Below are positions 32,270-44,489 of a stretch of 64,000 nt of DNA, in pieces. Both the position numbers and the translations under genes were made by a program. The DNA is from Blasia pusilla (taxonomy: Eukaryota; Marchantiophyta; Marchantiopsida; Blasiales): positions 47,058,001-47,122,000 of the forward strand of contig CM114272.1 in the NCBI GenBank assembly GCA_050084515.1. The letters run 5' to 3'. How positions within the stretch are numbered: the stretch's first letter is position 1; each line of letters begins with the position of its first letter. The notes beneath the pieces are model-generated. The model was not told the origin of the DNA and ran no database searches. It was given only the letters and a program-made list of their open reading frames with translations.

Positions 32270-32730
32270 ACGTAGAGGCGCCCGGTACATCCGGTCGGAC
32301 ATGCATGGATGGTATTGTATCCTAAGCCCAATTTACCGATAAGTTTATTTGCAACATAATAACTTGGTGGTACCAAATTACCCGTGGGTAAGACCAACTT
32401 GCAAAGGAGTTTCAATATTTTTTCAATTGCAATGTTTTCGACATTGTGAGTGGTTTGGATGTTGAAGAGTAACATCACAAAAGCCAATACGTAAGTTTTT
32501 GTTGTAGGGAACAAGGGTTTGCATGCTTCAGCAAGCTCCTCATATTCATCTCCTAAGGTGCTCACTGGTTCTTCATATGGCACATCTGGTTTTGGTAATT
32601 AATCCCTTGGGATAGAGATATCACCAGTTCCATCCTCGTGTAAATGGCCATATTTCTGAAAAATATCATTGAGCATTCTATGAATGTCAATGTGCTCATC
32701 TAAATCTGCAACGGAAGAACTCTCCCGACC
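32270..32730 (-). pseudogene. Inverted transposase segment of CACTA element 1
   Basis: Read on the minus strand it gives DLDEHIDIHRMLNDIF, then EEYEELAEACKPLFP, EKILKLLCKLVLP, YVANKLIGKLGLGYNTIHACPTGC. This is the part of TNP2 that should sit between the N-terminal domain and the zinc/core region, both of which are on the plus strand here. The corresponding segment of element 2 (VLDEGVDVNKMLNEVF at about 56300) is in the normal orientation relative to its neighbours. An internal inversion is therefore the best explanation. Confidence 0.8.
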
Positions 32731-32744
32731 ATTCTCTTCATGGA

Positions 32745-33715
32745 TGATTGGGCGGATGCAAAAATATGTCCACTATGTGGGTAGCCAAGATTCAGGAAAA
32801 TGGGTAGAACATTGGTACCATGTAAGGTGTTACGGCATTTTCCCGTCATTCCTTGGTTGAGACGTATGTTTATATGCAGTACGCTATCTGAATTGTTTAC
32901 CTGGGCCCCCTTCAATCAGAGCAAGGATGGCTTAGTAAGACATATTGCTGATTGCAAGGCATGGTGACACATGGACCACTTATATCTTGACTTTAATGAG
33001 GATAAGAGGAATTGTAGGTTTGGGCTAGCGCTTGACGGTGTGAATCCGTTTTCAGATAAGTCAAGCTTGTGGTCAACATGGCTGGTGCTTCTTGTTAACT
33101 ATAACCTTCCTCCTTGGCTCCAGAAAAAAAAATTTATTTGTAATGTCGTGTTTGATCATACCAAGAAAGGAGAGTGTAAATGGAAGAAATATAGACACGT
33201 TCTTGCCTCCTCTAGTAGAAGAGTTCCAAGAAATGTGGAGAGGGGTTCAATTTCATGATGTTCGGAAATTATGCGGAAGTTGGAACTTCACATTCAAGGC
33301 TAGCTTACTATGGACCATAAATGATTACACGGCATATGGAACCATTTCTGGGCAGAGCCACGGTGGAAAACTAGGATGTACTATTTGTGGGCCTCGGGTT
33401 GATTGAGATTTCTCAAAGTCTTGTGGCAAGCCCATATATGGTTTTCATCGTCGGTATCTCCCCATGAACCATCAATGGAGGACTCGTAGGTATGGAGCTC
33501 ATTTCAATGGAAGTGCAGAACTTAGACCACGTGTCCCTAGAATCCTTGTCGAAGAAATTATTAGATGGGCGAACGAAAAAAAAAATGTATGATGAGAGTG
33601 GAGGTCAAGAAGATGGTCCTAGTGATCCTTACAAGAGGACTGGAGTGAAAAGATTGAGTATACTCTATTCGCTGCCTTATTGGCCAGTATCCTACTTCCT
33701 CTCTTGTATATATTT
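32745..33715 (+). pseudogene. TNP2 transposase core, CACTA element 1
   Basis: From 32755 the plus strand reads KICPLCG, VLRHFPVIPWLRRMF, DGLVRHIADCKAW, then RFGLALDGVNPFSDKSSLWSTWLVLLVNYNLPPWL, DTFLPPLVEEFQEMW and LLWTINDYTAYGTISGQSHGGKLGCTIC. After 33406 it continues as CGKPIYGFHRRYLPMNHQWR. These are the conserved blocks of the TNP2 family. Stops (for example at 32790, 32967 and 33405) and a frame change near 33240 make it inactive. Confidence 0.85.
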
Positions 33716-33836
33716 CCTTTGTTTGATAAAATAGGTGGTATAGTTGAGAATAGCCCCTGTTCGATTTGAGTGTGGTAGGAATGTATTCTGTTAAAATCAA
33801 GAATTGCAACATATTCCTTGATGATACTTTCAGAAT

Positions 33837-34651
33837 TTGCTTATACGTCATACGTTAGATGTAATGCACGTGGAGAAGAATATAGTGGAGCATCTGGTTA
33901 AAACCTTGTTTGGGGTGAAAGACATAGTGAAAGTCAAGAGAGATATGGAGGCCCGTGGAATTCGAAACCATTTATGGTTGCAACCCCACTCCACTAGACC
34001 CCAAGTATTGCTTAAACTTGTTTCGGATTATTTTCTATCTCCCCATGACTTGAATACATTCCTTTTGAGGGTGCAAAATTTGAAAGTGCCTTCTGGATAT
34101 TGCAGAGAACTCTGCAAGCATGTGGTTAATCGGAAGTTGGGCAATATGAAATCACATGACTTCCATGTGTTCATTCAACAAGTCCTTCCTTATTACATCC
34201 GTGGTCATATGAAAGACGCTATAAGGATGACTCTTATTAGACTGTCAAACATTTTTAAAATGGTGTGTGCGAAGGTGTACGATCCGATTTTATTTGTCAA
34301 GCTCCAAGAGGAGACTGCCATTGCCCTTTGTCTCCTTGAAATGCATTTCCCCGTCTTTCTTTGATGTGATGACATATTTTTTTATTCATGTCGTAGAAGA
34401 GTTGGACATTTGTGGGCCGGTAGCATGTCGGTGGATGTATCCAATGGAGCGGTACATATATGAAGAAATATGTACGGTCTAAAGCTAGGCTAGAGGGGTG
34501 TATGGCTGAAGGGTATATGAAGGATGAGGCATTAGGATTTGTGACAGAGTATATGAATAGGTTTGAGGATGTGCGGATTCGAGTGTGGGATGATGGAGAG
34601 GAAGAGGGTGTCGCTGGTGAGGAGCTAGAAGGTGCAGGCACTCATATTTGA
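33837..34651 (+). pseudogene. TNP2 transposase middle/C-terminal part, CACTA element 1
   Basis: LDVMHVEKNIVEHLVKTLFG, then MKSHDFHVFIQQVLPYYIRG, LEMHFPVFL and after a frame change VVEELDICGPVACRWM and KKYVRSKARLEGCMAEGY. Element 2 keeps the same region in one frame (55854-54994), which shows the frame loss at about 34360 and a small insertion at about 34440 here. Confidence 0.87.
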
Positions 34652-34966
34652 CTTTCGCGAGAAATTATCAATTTAGCACATCATTATGTGTTACATAATA
34701 TGGAGGCTATGGTGGAATGGCAGAGGTATTTGTCTATGGTACATGCTTACAAAGGTTGTGGTTCAGATAATTAGGGCTTATGTTTAGTGAGCTTGTCTGT
34801 TCTTACTTTTGACAATAACGACAACATACATATACTAATACCATAAGCCTTGATTTTGAACAAGAGATATCAATCAAGTTCAAGAGACATTCCTTTTGAA
34901 AAGTGGATTTGTCCTGCCACAACCCAGGATGCAATTGACAACTGAAGGGATGTTAATGCTCACCTG

Positions 34967-35659
34967 TTGTTGTTAGCTATCCCTCCTAATAGCAAAGCTC
35001 TTTCTTACAAGAGTATGAAAGTATACGATAACCACTATAGGGTAGAAGGACCAAGTGGTGTTGTACCATTCTCCACTTATGACAATGGAATAGGTGTTGT
35101 ATTTATTGATGAGAAAATTCCCAACCAAAATTGTTTATACTCATATGTTGCGGTCTTGGTCGATATTATCCAACTTGATTATGGGCTTGTAGACCAACCC
35201 ATAGTATTGTTGCGAGGGCGGTGGGTGAGGGCAGATTGGGCTGCTAGAACATGGTCCATAAAAATGGATACGGATGGATTCTTGTTGGCCAACTTGAGAT
35301 CATGTGAGCCATTAGATCACCAACCGTTTGTATTCCCATCACAAGTGCAACAAGTGTTCTACGGAGATGCTCAAGAGGGTGGAGGATGGAAAGTGGTAAT
35401 GTGGACAAAAGCTAGAGCTCGTAGAGTGTTTTTTGAGGATATGGAATCATTAGATGGATCCTGTAGTGCTTTTCCCACCCTCAATACCACATGCATGGAA
35501 CCAATAAACCTACCAGATGTAAGCACCTTAGGACCTAAAGTTTTGCGCGAAGCAGAAATGGAAGCAGCTCGGATGGATGTTGAGCATGTGCCAATAACCG
35601 ATGTATGCGATATGGTAGATGCTAGTGATTCAGACTTTGCTAACTTAGAATCAGATTAG
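34967..35659 (+). pseudogene. DUF4216 region of CACTA element 1
   Basis: An open frame of about 230 codons: KALSYKSMKVYDNHYRVEGP, then YVAVLVDIIQLDY, VLLRGRWVRADW, FLLANLRSCEPLDHQPFVFPSQVQQVFYGD. This is the DUF4216 pattern found C-terminal in CACTA transposase proteins. It ends in an acidic tail with a natural stop at 35657, so it is the best-preserved piece of the element. It has no ATG at its apparent start. Confidence 0.85.
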
Positions 35660-36130
35660 AATAATTTTCAGTTGTACCTATGGTACCACCCACTCGTTTC
35701 TTGTTTTGTAATTGAAATATTTTACTTATGTTATGGAGATCTTTGAGAATATCTTTGTTACTACATGGTCCTTCATGTTTGCAAGTATGCAATAGCAACC
35801 ACTCAGGTTAGATTGTAGAGGAAAGCACTAGACAACCTGTATCACCAGACTACCTAGCATTCTGAAGCACACTTAGTGCAATAGCAACCACTTGCTTGAT
35901 GACAGAATTCTCCTCCAGGTACACAGAGATCCTATTGTTGAGTATATGGCAGAGGAGATTCCGGACTACACTCAGCAATGTAATGCCCCTGAAGTTTCCA
36001 GGGTCTTCTCACCCTCCCTACTTGAAGAGGTTCACGATGACTCCCACCCGCCACCTTTGCGGAATGATTTCTGCCCCCTAGACCCGGTTGAAGAGACTCA
36101 CTAGAGAACCAGCCATAGCAGCATCGTCAT
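35660..36130. other. No gene seen between CACTA 1 and LINE L2
   Basis: Contains the probable 3' end of the CACTA element and the left limit of LINE L2; neither boundary has a diagnostic terminus. Overlapping short open frames at 35890-36104 have no known motif. Confidence 0.5.
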
Positions 36131-36134
36131 ACTT

Positions 36135-38137
36135 CTATAGCTCATTCACAAGCTCATCACCACCGCCTGCGTTGTGGTTCACAAGTTCTTTGATCCTTGC
36201 TCCCACCTCAACTAGGGAGAACCCATCGATATATGGGTTGCCCACCTCAACTTCATCACCTACCTTCTCCCGTTGTATCTGAACAAAATCCTCCACCACC
36301 CTCTCGAAGTTCAGCTCTTCAAGGGATGTCCATAGGGGCTTCCTGCCAAAAATCTGTAATGATCTTCCAACACATGTCGGATCTGTTAAGCAGTGGTCAC
36401 CATTCCACCGTCTTTTCACTTCAGGGCCCTTACTTCATTTTTGTCCTTGGCCTCACTCAATTTCTGCACTTCCATCCATAAATTTTTCTGATTCTCAGTG
36501 AAATTCTCATTGATGGATGAGTAGGTTGCTTGGTTCAAGTTCTTCTTGTGCATGGGCACGAGAAGACGGGTTTCCTTGTGCAGCGCCAAATATGCTGTCC
36601 GTAATAATGCGTCGACCTTGGCATTGGCACATGCTACATACATTTCCCTTTGTTTGGCAACGGCTGCCTTGAGCTCCAAGGACCACCATTTGACGGCTCT
36701 GCCACCGATTATCAATTTCTTGCCGATAGCAATCTCAGCCGCATTTGTCACTCCATGCTCCCACCATGCCAACACCATATCCACAGTTCTTGTGAACCCA
36801 AAGGTCTTGACGGTAGAGTCAATGAAAGTGTCAAATGCCAAGAGATTTTCTTCCAGCTTGCCAAAGTTCACCTTCTTGTTCCCCTCATCTTGGAAGTCCT
36901 CTATGCTCCATTTCTTGATCACTCTCTTCACTGGTTTGGTCGAGCATTTTAGTCTTTGCTGCAACTCTGTCTGGACCAACAAATGATCTGATCTTCCAAT
37001 ATTTGTCGCATCCACCGTGTTCTTCTCACTGCATGTGTAGAGTTCCTCATCCACAGCTATGTAGTCCACAATGGAGCTTTCAATCTTCTTGGAGTTGACC
37101 CTAGTCCAAGCCGGGGAACTTGCCTTATGCCTATCATTCAGTGCCATCAGTTGAAGTTCCCTCAACATTGTGATCAATCATGTGCCATTGCCATTCACTC
37201 GTACATCTTCAAACATCCTGATCTCCGCTTGGGGATCAGTGCCTTTCCCCACCCAGCTGTTGAAGTCTCTCAGCAAGACTATGTTCCCCTTTGTCTGGAA
37301 CCAACGGGAATCAGTTTTCACACTATCAGACACCGCCTCTATTACAGCAGCAAATTCACTGTTTGTGGGCATGTAATACACCCAATATACATATGCCTTG
37401 AGTTGCACTCTGCTCGGACTTAGACCCATATGTTGTGTTCATACTCGAGCCCTATGCTGATGATCTCACACCTGTCCACCATGAAGTCTTTGATGAGGAA
37501 GCCAACACCCTTCATACCTCTGTTGTTGTCCGCCTGGATGCTGCACATCTTTCCAAACCATGCATAGTTTGAGGAAAGGGGGTATCTCCATTAACTTGGT
37601 TTCTCAAGTTTCCTGACCACCGCATATATGTATTTGATTTTTCAGCAAAACTTCAGCAACCTCAAGCTGCTTCATTGAATGGATCAGTCCACAAAAGCTC
37701 CAGGTATCCAAATGGAGACCTGTCACTAAGTGGGTTGGGGGTTGGCATGCACGCTTTTGGCGTAGGTATGGCTGCTTGCAACATGGAACCTCTTCATGTG
37801 CAGGATCTTCATCGCAGGTTCCTTGGAGAGCACTAAAGACATTAGGTGTGTAGATCACCAACCGTTTTGTGGAGATGGGCCTTTCCTTCAAGCTGTAACC
37901 ACCTTCAACTACCATAGCCCTCCAATTGCAGGCACGTCTCAGTTCTTGAGACACCTAGCTTTTGTGGCAAACCAAGTATTCGCCTCCTCTGCCCTTGATA
38001 GTCGCCTTGAATATACATTGACGGCCATTCATCATCCGAGTAACCCCAGCTGTAGCCAAGAATTCAAAGCCCAAAGTTGCGCACATGATCTTAAATGAGA
38101 CAGAGTCTACTGTGGGGCGTACACCGAAAATGATCAT
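36135..38137 (-). pseudogene. LINE 5' part with endonuclease domain, copy L2
   Basis: Minus-strand pieces of a LINE ORF2. 38137-37604 ends in QIHICGGQET, the start of the exonuclease-endonuclease-phosphatase (APE-type) domain. 37429-37178 has VLLRDFNSWVG (DFN motif), and 37177-36416 has SIVDYIAVDEEL and NIGRSDHLLVQTEL (SDH motif), then the linker with helical, lysine-rich sequence. 36419-36135 resembles the segment preceding RT (TDPTCVGRS, then IFGRKPLWTSLEELNFE). RT itself is not found. Stops at 37955 and 37607 and frame changes show decay. The endonuclease would nick target DNA to prime reverse transcription. Confidence 0.8.
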
Positions 38138-40361
38138 GTGGAACCGTGGTCTCCTCTTATAGACCAGTTTGGACTCTGTCCAGATCCGGACTGCGGGGGG
38201 CCTTCGATCATCTCACATAAACTTGCCAGTATTCCCCACCCAGCTTGGGGATGCTAAACTTTGGTATGCACCTTTGATAGGTGAACTCATACTCCTCAAA
38301 ATCTTGGGAGGAAAGATATGCTGGGCTCAAGGCCGCTAATTATATGTAGAGGTTTGGCAAACAACTGATTTAGGATCTGGGGAGAATGCTTAAGCTCCCA
38401 GCCCGAGTGTCCAGACAGGGACTCGCTGTCCTATTTGTGCGGAGGGGCTACTTCCAAGCGGCAGGGTGCCCGAAGAGAGCCCGCTTGTTACCACAAGAGA
38501 TCATCACTACCTGCCAAGGTGAACAGCCCTGGCATTAAGCTGCAGAGGAGGGCTTGTGAATCCAGCTTCAAAAGAAGGAGAGTTCTCCATTTCTCCAATT
38601 AAGTCCACTAGACACCTTACTTGTGGCACAACTTCCACAAGTCACATGGATTACAGTACACAATAATCCACACCTACCAACCAGGGGAACGCCATTGCAA
38701 GCTCACAACAGGTTCCAACTACAGCAATTGGCAACTCGATAGAGAGTATTGCATATTCCTTGCTTGAGGTTCACTCATTATAAGCTACCCAGGAGCAGTG
38801 CTTTAGAACATGTCGTCCCGACATACCAGGCATGTCAGGACTTACAGTTTTGGGGTTTAAACCCAACCAGGCCAGAAAAAACAGAGAAACTGGGAAATTC
38901 ATCCCATAGATCCTTGTACAAGTGTTGCAAAATCCACTCTATTCTGGTGAGGACAGAATATAACTTGTAGAGAGATGCGCTATTATTCACATTAAGTAGC
39001 TGCTTAAGGCTTGACATTCATAACCCTGCCTGGGAAATTACAACAATATTGCATTCTCTACTTTGAATCATACAAAGAAAAGAAAAAGTACATTTCCCAA
39101 AGACCACCAAATCTATGCATCTGAAATGAGAAATGCTCAACCCTATTAAACCTAACTCATAAAATGACCCAAAAACTTAGACTAGCCACCTGTGGCCATG
39201 AACAGTAACAGTGTTAGTATTTGTGGAATGAATGAAAAATTCAAAACGTTTCAAGATCCTGGGAATGTCCATGACTAAGAACAATTGAGTACAATGGCTC
39301 TGCTTGTTAACATTACCTACCTATGGTCACCCTAAGTTTAAGAGTAAATCTGGGGTAGAAAAATAGACATCAGAAAGTACACCAAAGGATATCGACTAAG
39401 TTACCACTAAAAAGATCAGCCTGATATTTACAAGGTCTTATTATAAGGGTACATAGCCACGTCTTGTGCTTCCAAGCCGCATCCAAGGGTTTTCGCATCC
39501 AAGAAAAGTAATCACCAGGTGAATTTAATGCAAAAATATCAACCTGATTTTTGCAAGGTCTCATTATCAGGGTACATAGCCGCATCTTGTGCATTCAAGC
39601 AGCATCAAAAGGTTCACGCATCCAAGAAATGTAGTCACCAGGTGACTATAACGGAGAAAGATTTAAAGAATCAAATGTCATTTCCACATAGATAGAGCTT
39701 TTGTCCAAGTTTTTTAAATACATGGAGCAACCCTTCAGGCCTGGTAATGATTAAATTGTTGCTCAGAAGTTCGGTGATCTAAAATCCTCTCATTCAGAAA
39801 TTAGACACCTACAGTGTATATTGGCAAAGACTACACTTCTGGTAAACCACCCAAGACGAGGTGTTGGTGGGGTCTTCCCATCCCTTCCTACATCACAGTT
39901 GAAGATAAGTGTTAGCCCTACCTCTGTTGTCCTTCATAAAGAAAAGTCACATGGACACTAACCTCTTCAATGCAGTAGATCTCTTTTCGCAATTTGGAAT
40001 TTACTCTTCATGCAGACCTTTCAGACACAATTGGCTTCAAAAGGGCTGCCAATCCAGTGCGACATTAGAATTTGTTTGTATTCCTGCTCATTACTCTGCA
40101 GTCTTTCTTTTCCCCCCTGCCCCATTCACTACCACAACTTGTCCCAAGTCATTTCCAATCACCGAAGTACCCTTCCCTTACCTCCACAAATGACTTCTGA
40201 AGGAAAATCTTCTAAAGAGTGCAAGCAATCACTTTCTAAGGCCAAAGAAAACAAAATCTAGTTAAAAACATGGATCAGCACCTGGAGAGACCACGGCTTA
40301 GGTGCGCAACAGCAGCCGGTGCATCCAAGCCTCACCGTACGTTAGTGGAGATTCCTGCACT
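38138..40361. other. No gene seen; possible LINE 5' sequence and a 123-bp duplication
   Basis: 38138-38560 may be 5' sequence of LINE L2 because it continues its minus-strand orientation without a break, but there is no motif. 38560-40361 has only short frames without family signatures. The 3' UTR of the CDK8-like gene would fall in the last few hundred bases. Confidence 0.5.
39415..39651. repeat. Tandem duplication with 123-bp period
   Basis: ATCAGCCTGATATTTACAAG at 39415 and ATCAACCTGATTTTTGCAAG at 39538 each start a copy ending in AAGTAATCACCAGGTGA or a close variant (AATGTAGTCACCAGGTGA). The copies are about 85% alike by eye. Confidence 0.85.
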
Positions 40362-41692
40362 CTACATGCGTCTAGATTTGCTGGGAAGATGATAGTTGTT
40401 AAAATTTTGATTCCCGGAGTCTGGCTCTTTCCTCCGTCCGTGCTGATTAACGTTAAAGTTGCTCATGTTTGCATTTGATTGTGTTCTCTGGACTGCAGGC
40501 ATCTGTTGCTGCTGATGGATTTGCCATACTTGCATCATATGGTCGCCTCGTTGTTGAGTTGCAGTGTTGGAATTAACTTGGGTGGGCGCAGAAGTCCTGG
40601 AAAAGTCGGCGGAGTGATCGACAGGCCGAGGCGGATAGCTTGCTGACTTCTCGGCGGATTGCCCTTGAACTAGGGCATTTCTTCCCGGTAAAGGCTCCGA
40701 TCGGAAGTATTGATGATCTAATGCTTGCGCTGCAGAAATACGCTTCGCCGGATCATACTCGAGCATTTTGGAAAGGAGATCATAAGCAGGAGATTTCGCC
40801 GACTGCTGGACGATGGTATACAAACCAGAATTGTCATACTTCCGACTTTGAATAATGCCGCGGTGCGCTAGCCAGGAGGGTAGATTGGGCAAATTCGGCC
40901 ATCGATCGGCAGTAGGATGACCTAGGATTTTAAATATTTTGTCGAGTTGATCAAGTTGGAAGGGATTAGGACCGTTTTTATCCTCTATGCCTTGAAACAG
41001 AGGTTTCAGAGTGAGCAATTCCGCAAAAATACAACCAACGGCCCACATGTCCACAGCACTCGTGTAGTGTTTCACCCCGAGGAGCAGTTCGGGAGCTCTG
41101 TACCAAATAGTGACCACCACCCCCCGTTATCGCACAACGGTTTCAAAGGCGCTTGGTGAATTCTTGCTAAACCGAAGTCGCCAATCTTAACCAATCCTTG
41201 CTCTTCGCCTTCTCCCATGACCAAAATGTTGGAAGGTTTCAAGTCTCGGTGTATAATCCAATTACTGTGCAAATAATTCAAACCATTGAGGATTTGCCAC
41301 AGCAAAGACTTCACCGTATACTGGTTGATGGGATGACTCACCTTCTCTCTGTGGTGTCTTATGATTTCGTACAAATCGTGCTTCGCATAATCAAAAGCCA
41401 AATACAACGACATGTCACCGTAGTTAATATGCCCATTCACCAACTTGACAATATTGTCGTGAACGCACTCCCTGAGCAGCATAATCTCTCGGATGGCGGT
41501 CGGAGAAACTCCATCTCCCTCCTTGGACTGCTTAAATTTCTTTATCGCGATGAGTACACTTCTGGGAAACGGTTGTTTGCTCCGCGCCAGGTAAACCACT
41601 CCATAAGTCCCTTCCCCGATCTTCCCCACCAGGTCATACTGTTGTCGCCAAGCAGGTATCGCGCGCTGCCTCTGATTTCCAGGATCCACCAT
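40362..41692 (-). CDS. CDKE: CDK8-type (CDKE) cyclin-dependent kinase with a 2-base frameshift
   Basis: Ser/Thr kinase that, with cyclin C, forms the Mediator kinase module in the nucleus. The first frame (41692-41072) has GEGTYG (26-31), AIK (K51), the plant CDK8 helix [12 protein letters not shown] (64-75), HRDLKPSN (H148-D150) and DFGLA (D172). The next frame (41120-40362) has [41 protein letters not shown] and a Q-rich C-terminus. The frames join at a run of six C (six G in the mRNA) at about 41119-41124, where four would keep the frame. Everything else is intact, so a sequencing or assembly error, a recent null allele or a young pseudogene are all possible. The ATG at 41692 fits the plant N-terminus. 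No introns are visible across 1.3 kb, so a retrocopy is also possible. Confidence 0.88.
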
Positions 41693-42710
41693 AGCTCATC
41701 CCATGTCTCCTCCCGCCTGCTCATCTTACAATCTCCTGCATCATCCCGCAGACTGCATCACGTTTCCTGCATCCTACCAGACGTAACTCAATTCATTCCC
41801 ATTTCTTCATCACCTTCGCAGGCATCTCTTCAGTAATACTTGATCTGAGGCCTTACCTCGTGCCTCCGATCAAATAGGCCGGTTACACCTTAGTACCCAA
41901 GGATCGCTCATGTCCGAAAACCCTCCTTCCGCAAAACCCGAGCACGCTTCCTCACTTGTGACTCAGTCTTCACTTCCAGCTCGCTAAACGACAAGACAAG
42001 GATGCTGACAAGAAGAAGACAAGGGGAAGGCCACGACAAAATATGGCTCTAGCTTGTGACTACCATGTTTTTTCTTAACTTTTCATGTTCACCCTTTGTT
42101 TTCTATGACGTCCTAGTAATCTCAATATCACATTCTTACCTTCTATAGATCTTTATGTAGGAAAATAGGTGTTCATGCTTTTTTAAACCAGGCCAAGCAT
42201 TGGTCCTTGGTTGGACACACTCTCAATGTCGTTGGAATTTGGATCCTATTGGCGTGGATTTGGCACGGCATCCAATTGGGGTTGAGGATTTCCACTTACA
42301 ATGTTGTGCAAGGTATCATGTTCTCTGTTGTTCGCGAGAGTGGCTTCCACATCACCAATAGCTAAGTCTATGGCACAGGGATCTCGGAAGCGAGTTATGA
42401 TTGTGGGTCCAAGGAGGAAAAACCTTGGACCAAGGTTGCAAATAGGTTGAGACTATACTGGATGAGCGTAGAGTAAAGAGAGGAAGGAGATTAGGAAACG
42501 AGTACTTACTAGCATGGAAAGGTTAAGATTTATGCGAAAGAACAATGGAACCATAAAGTAATCTGACTCATGTCGTAAGGGAACTTCTAGAGGAATTTAG
42601 AAGAAGAGAATCATACGGAAGGTAGATGGTGAGACTAGAGTTTGGCGCATAGCTTGAGTGTAGTGGCCTGGTTTATAGAATTGCCATTGGTCGTATTTTG
42701 CTTTGGATGA
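41693..42710. other. Upstream flank of the CDK8-like gene, no gene seen
   Basis: About 1 kb containing the presumed promoter and 5' leader of the minus-strand kinase. No TATA box is obvious. A plus-strand open frame at 41198-41836 is antisense to the kinase and not a gene. Confidence 0.5.
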
Positions 42711-43352
42711 TGTCGTGCGCATACACATCGCTACACAACATACATCGCTCTCACCGAACACACACACAAACACGCATGATCCCATGCTAACTCATGGCAT
42801 CCAAACAATGAGACAAGAAGTACTAAAATATCTCCAATCAAAGTAGGATCCAATCTCTCTCTACACCATCTCACACCATAGCTCTCAAAGGTGTACACTC
42901 TCTCTCATGTCAAACCAAACCCACTCTCCTAATGAGAGGTTTGGGTTACACTCACAAGGCAAGGGACCATAGCTCCGCCGCCTTATGCCAAGAGGTTCAA
43001 CAAAGAAAGAATGAGCTCTCAAGCTCTCTCTCCTTGAGGCATACCCCTCTCCTCTCCTAAGCTCTCTCCATGGTAACCTATTCTCCCAAGTCACCTCCTT
43101 GGTTCTTGACCTGATGTAGGAGGTCAAGGGCCACTTACCAAAATTAGAAATTTGATCATAAACTCATAATGGTACTTACCTAAAATAGTAAGTTCCTCAA
43201 TATGGCTCCAAATGAGCCGAAACGAAGAGGAAACCTGCTCTCTCAGGTTTCCCGAGGCCCCAACAAGTCATCCTCGACCTATTGAGCCTGTCCTCCACTA
43301 CTCATGAAGGCGCTCTACTACATCTCACCGATCTATCCTAAAAGACGTGACA
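42711..43352. repeat. Solo terminal repeat of family A (beta-gamma), 642 bp
   Basis: Starts TGTCGTGCGCATACAC and ends AAAAGACGTGACA. Block beta is 42711-42839 and gamma is 42840-43352. It has the same length and order as 43533-44174. The flanking pentamers (GATGA, ATAAT) do not match, so no target duplication is seen. The TGTC...GACA ends support an LTR identity. Confidence 0.78.
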
Positions 43353-43532
43353 ATAATGACATTAATGGTGTGCAAAAACTTGAAAACTTCCAACAACTCA
43401 AGAAAGTCTCCAAATTTTGTCTTGAATGAGGAATGAGTTTTGAATGTTTTCATCGAGAGGTATGTACTTATGAATGGAGCAAAACTTGTATGTGTTGTGG
43501 CATCACAAGATTAGGTGGTTAAGCTTGACACA

Positions 43533-44305
43533 TGTCGTGCGCATACACATCGCTACACAACATACATCACTTTCGACAAACATACACAAAAACACGCACG
43601 ATCCCATGCAAACTCATGACATCCAAACAAAAGACAATAAGTACCAAAATATCTCCAATAAATCCGGATCCAATCTATCTCAACACCATAGCTCTCAAAT
43701 ATGTGCACTCTCACATATCTCTCTCTCAATGTCAAACCAAACCCACTCTCCTAATAAGAGGCTTGGGTTACACTCACAAGGCAAGGGACCATAGCTTCGC
43801 CGCCTCGTGCCAAAAGGTTTAACAAAGAGAGAATGAGCTCTCAAGCTCTCTCTCCTTGAGGTATATCCCCTTCCCTTTCCAAAGCTCTCTCCTCGTTAAC
43901 CTATGCTCGCAGGTCACCTCCTTTTCTCTTTACCTGTTGTAGCGGGTCAAGGGCCACTTCCCAAAGTGGAAATTCAGCTCTACCAAATATGGAAACTTAC
44001 CCAAAATAGTAAGTTTCTCTATATGGCTCCAAATGAGCCGAAACGAAGGAGAAACCTGCTCTCTCAGGTTTTCCTGGACCTTAGTAGGTCATCCTCAAAC
44101 TCTTGAGCATGTCCTCCTCTACTTGCAAAGGCGCTCTACTAGATCTCTCTGATCTATCCTAAAAAGTCGTGACAGTTGCCGTGCGCATACACATTGCTAC
44201 AAAACATACACCGATATCGACAAACATATAAAAAAATACGCACGATCCCATGCTAACTCATGACATCCAAACAACGAGACAAGAAGTACCAAAATATCTC
44301 CAATC
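43533..44305. repeat. Terminal repeat of A3: beta-gamma-beta
   Basis: Beta 43533-43659, gamma 43660-44174 (ending AAAGTCGTGACA), beta again 44177-44305. The inner beta abuts CGCCCCCCTAAC, on the minus strand GTTAGGGGGGCG, a plausible polypurine tract. The same edge is found in A1 (9324), so it is fixed in the family. Confidence 0.78.
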
Positions 44306-44489
44306 GCCCCCCTAACTGGTGGTTAGGCCCCTCTAATTCCAGATAGCCATCTATCCCTACCTACCATGACATACATCTCTCGAACGCTAAGAGCAAAAAG
44401 TTCGGGTGCTCATGTGGCCCCATCGTTAGTTGCCTTCTTGTCATCCATGTCACAAACACAAGTCGGAATCTAGAACTACCTACTCTATG

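Larger units (their letters stand above)
31560..35700 (+). mobile_element. CACTA (En/Spm, TNP2-type) DNA transposon, element 1, decayed
   Basis: Pieces of a TNP2-like transposase lie in order on the plus strand: N-terminal Transposase-associated domain (31583-31880), core (32745-33715), middle (33837-34651) and DUF4216 (34967-35659). One internal segment (32270-32730) is inverted, and an unrelated palindrome-rich piece (31885-32240) is inserted before it. Terminal CACTA motifs were not found, so the outer limits are approximate. A relative, element 2, lies at 54149-56660. Confidence 0.85.

Noticed and set aside
36546-36986. Plus-strand frame of 146 codons
   Set aside because: Antisense to the LINE endonuclease region on the minus strand.
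41198-41836. Plus-strand open frame of 212 codons
   Set aside because: It is exactly antisense to the conserved CDK8-like kinase and has no family motif.
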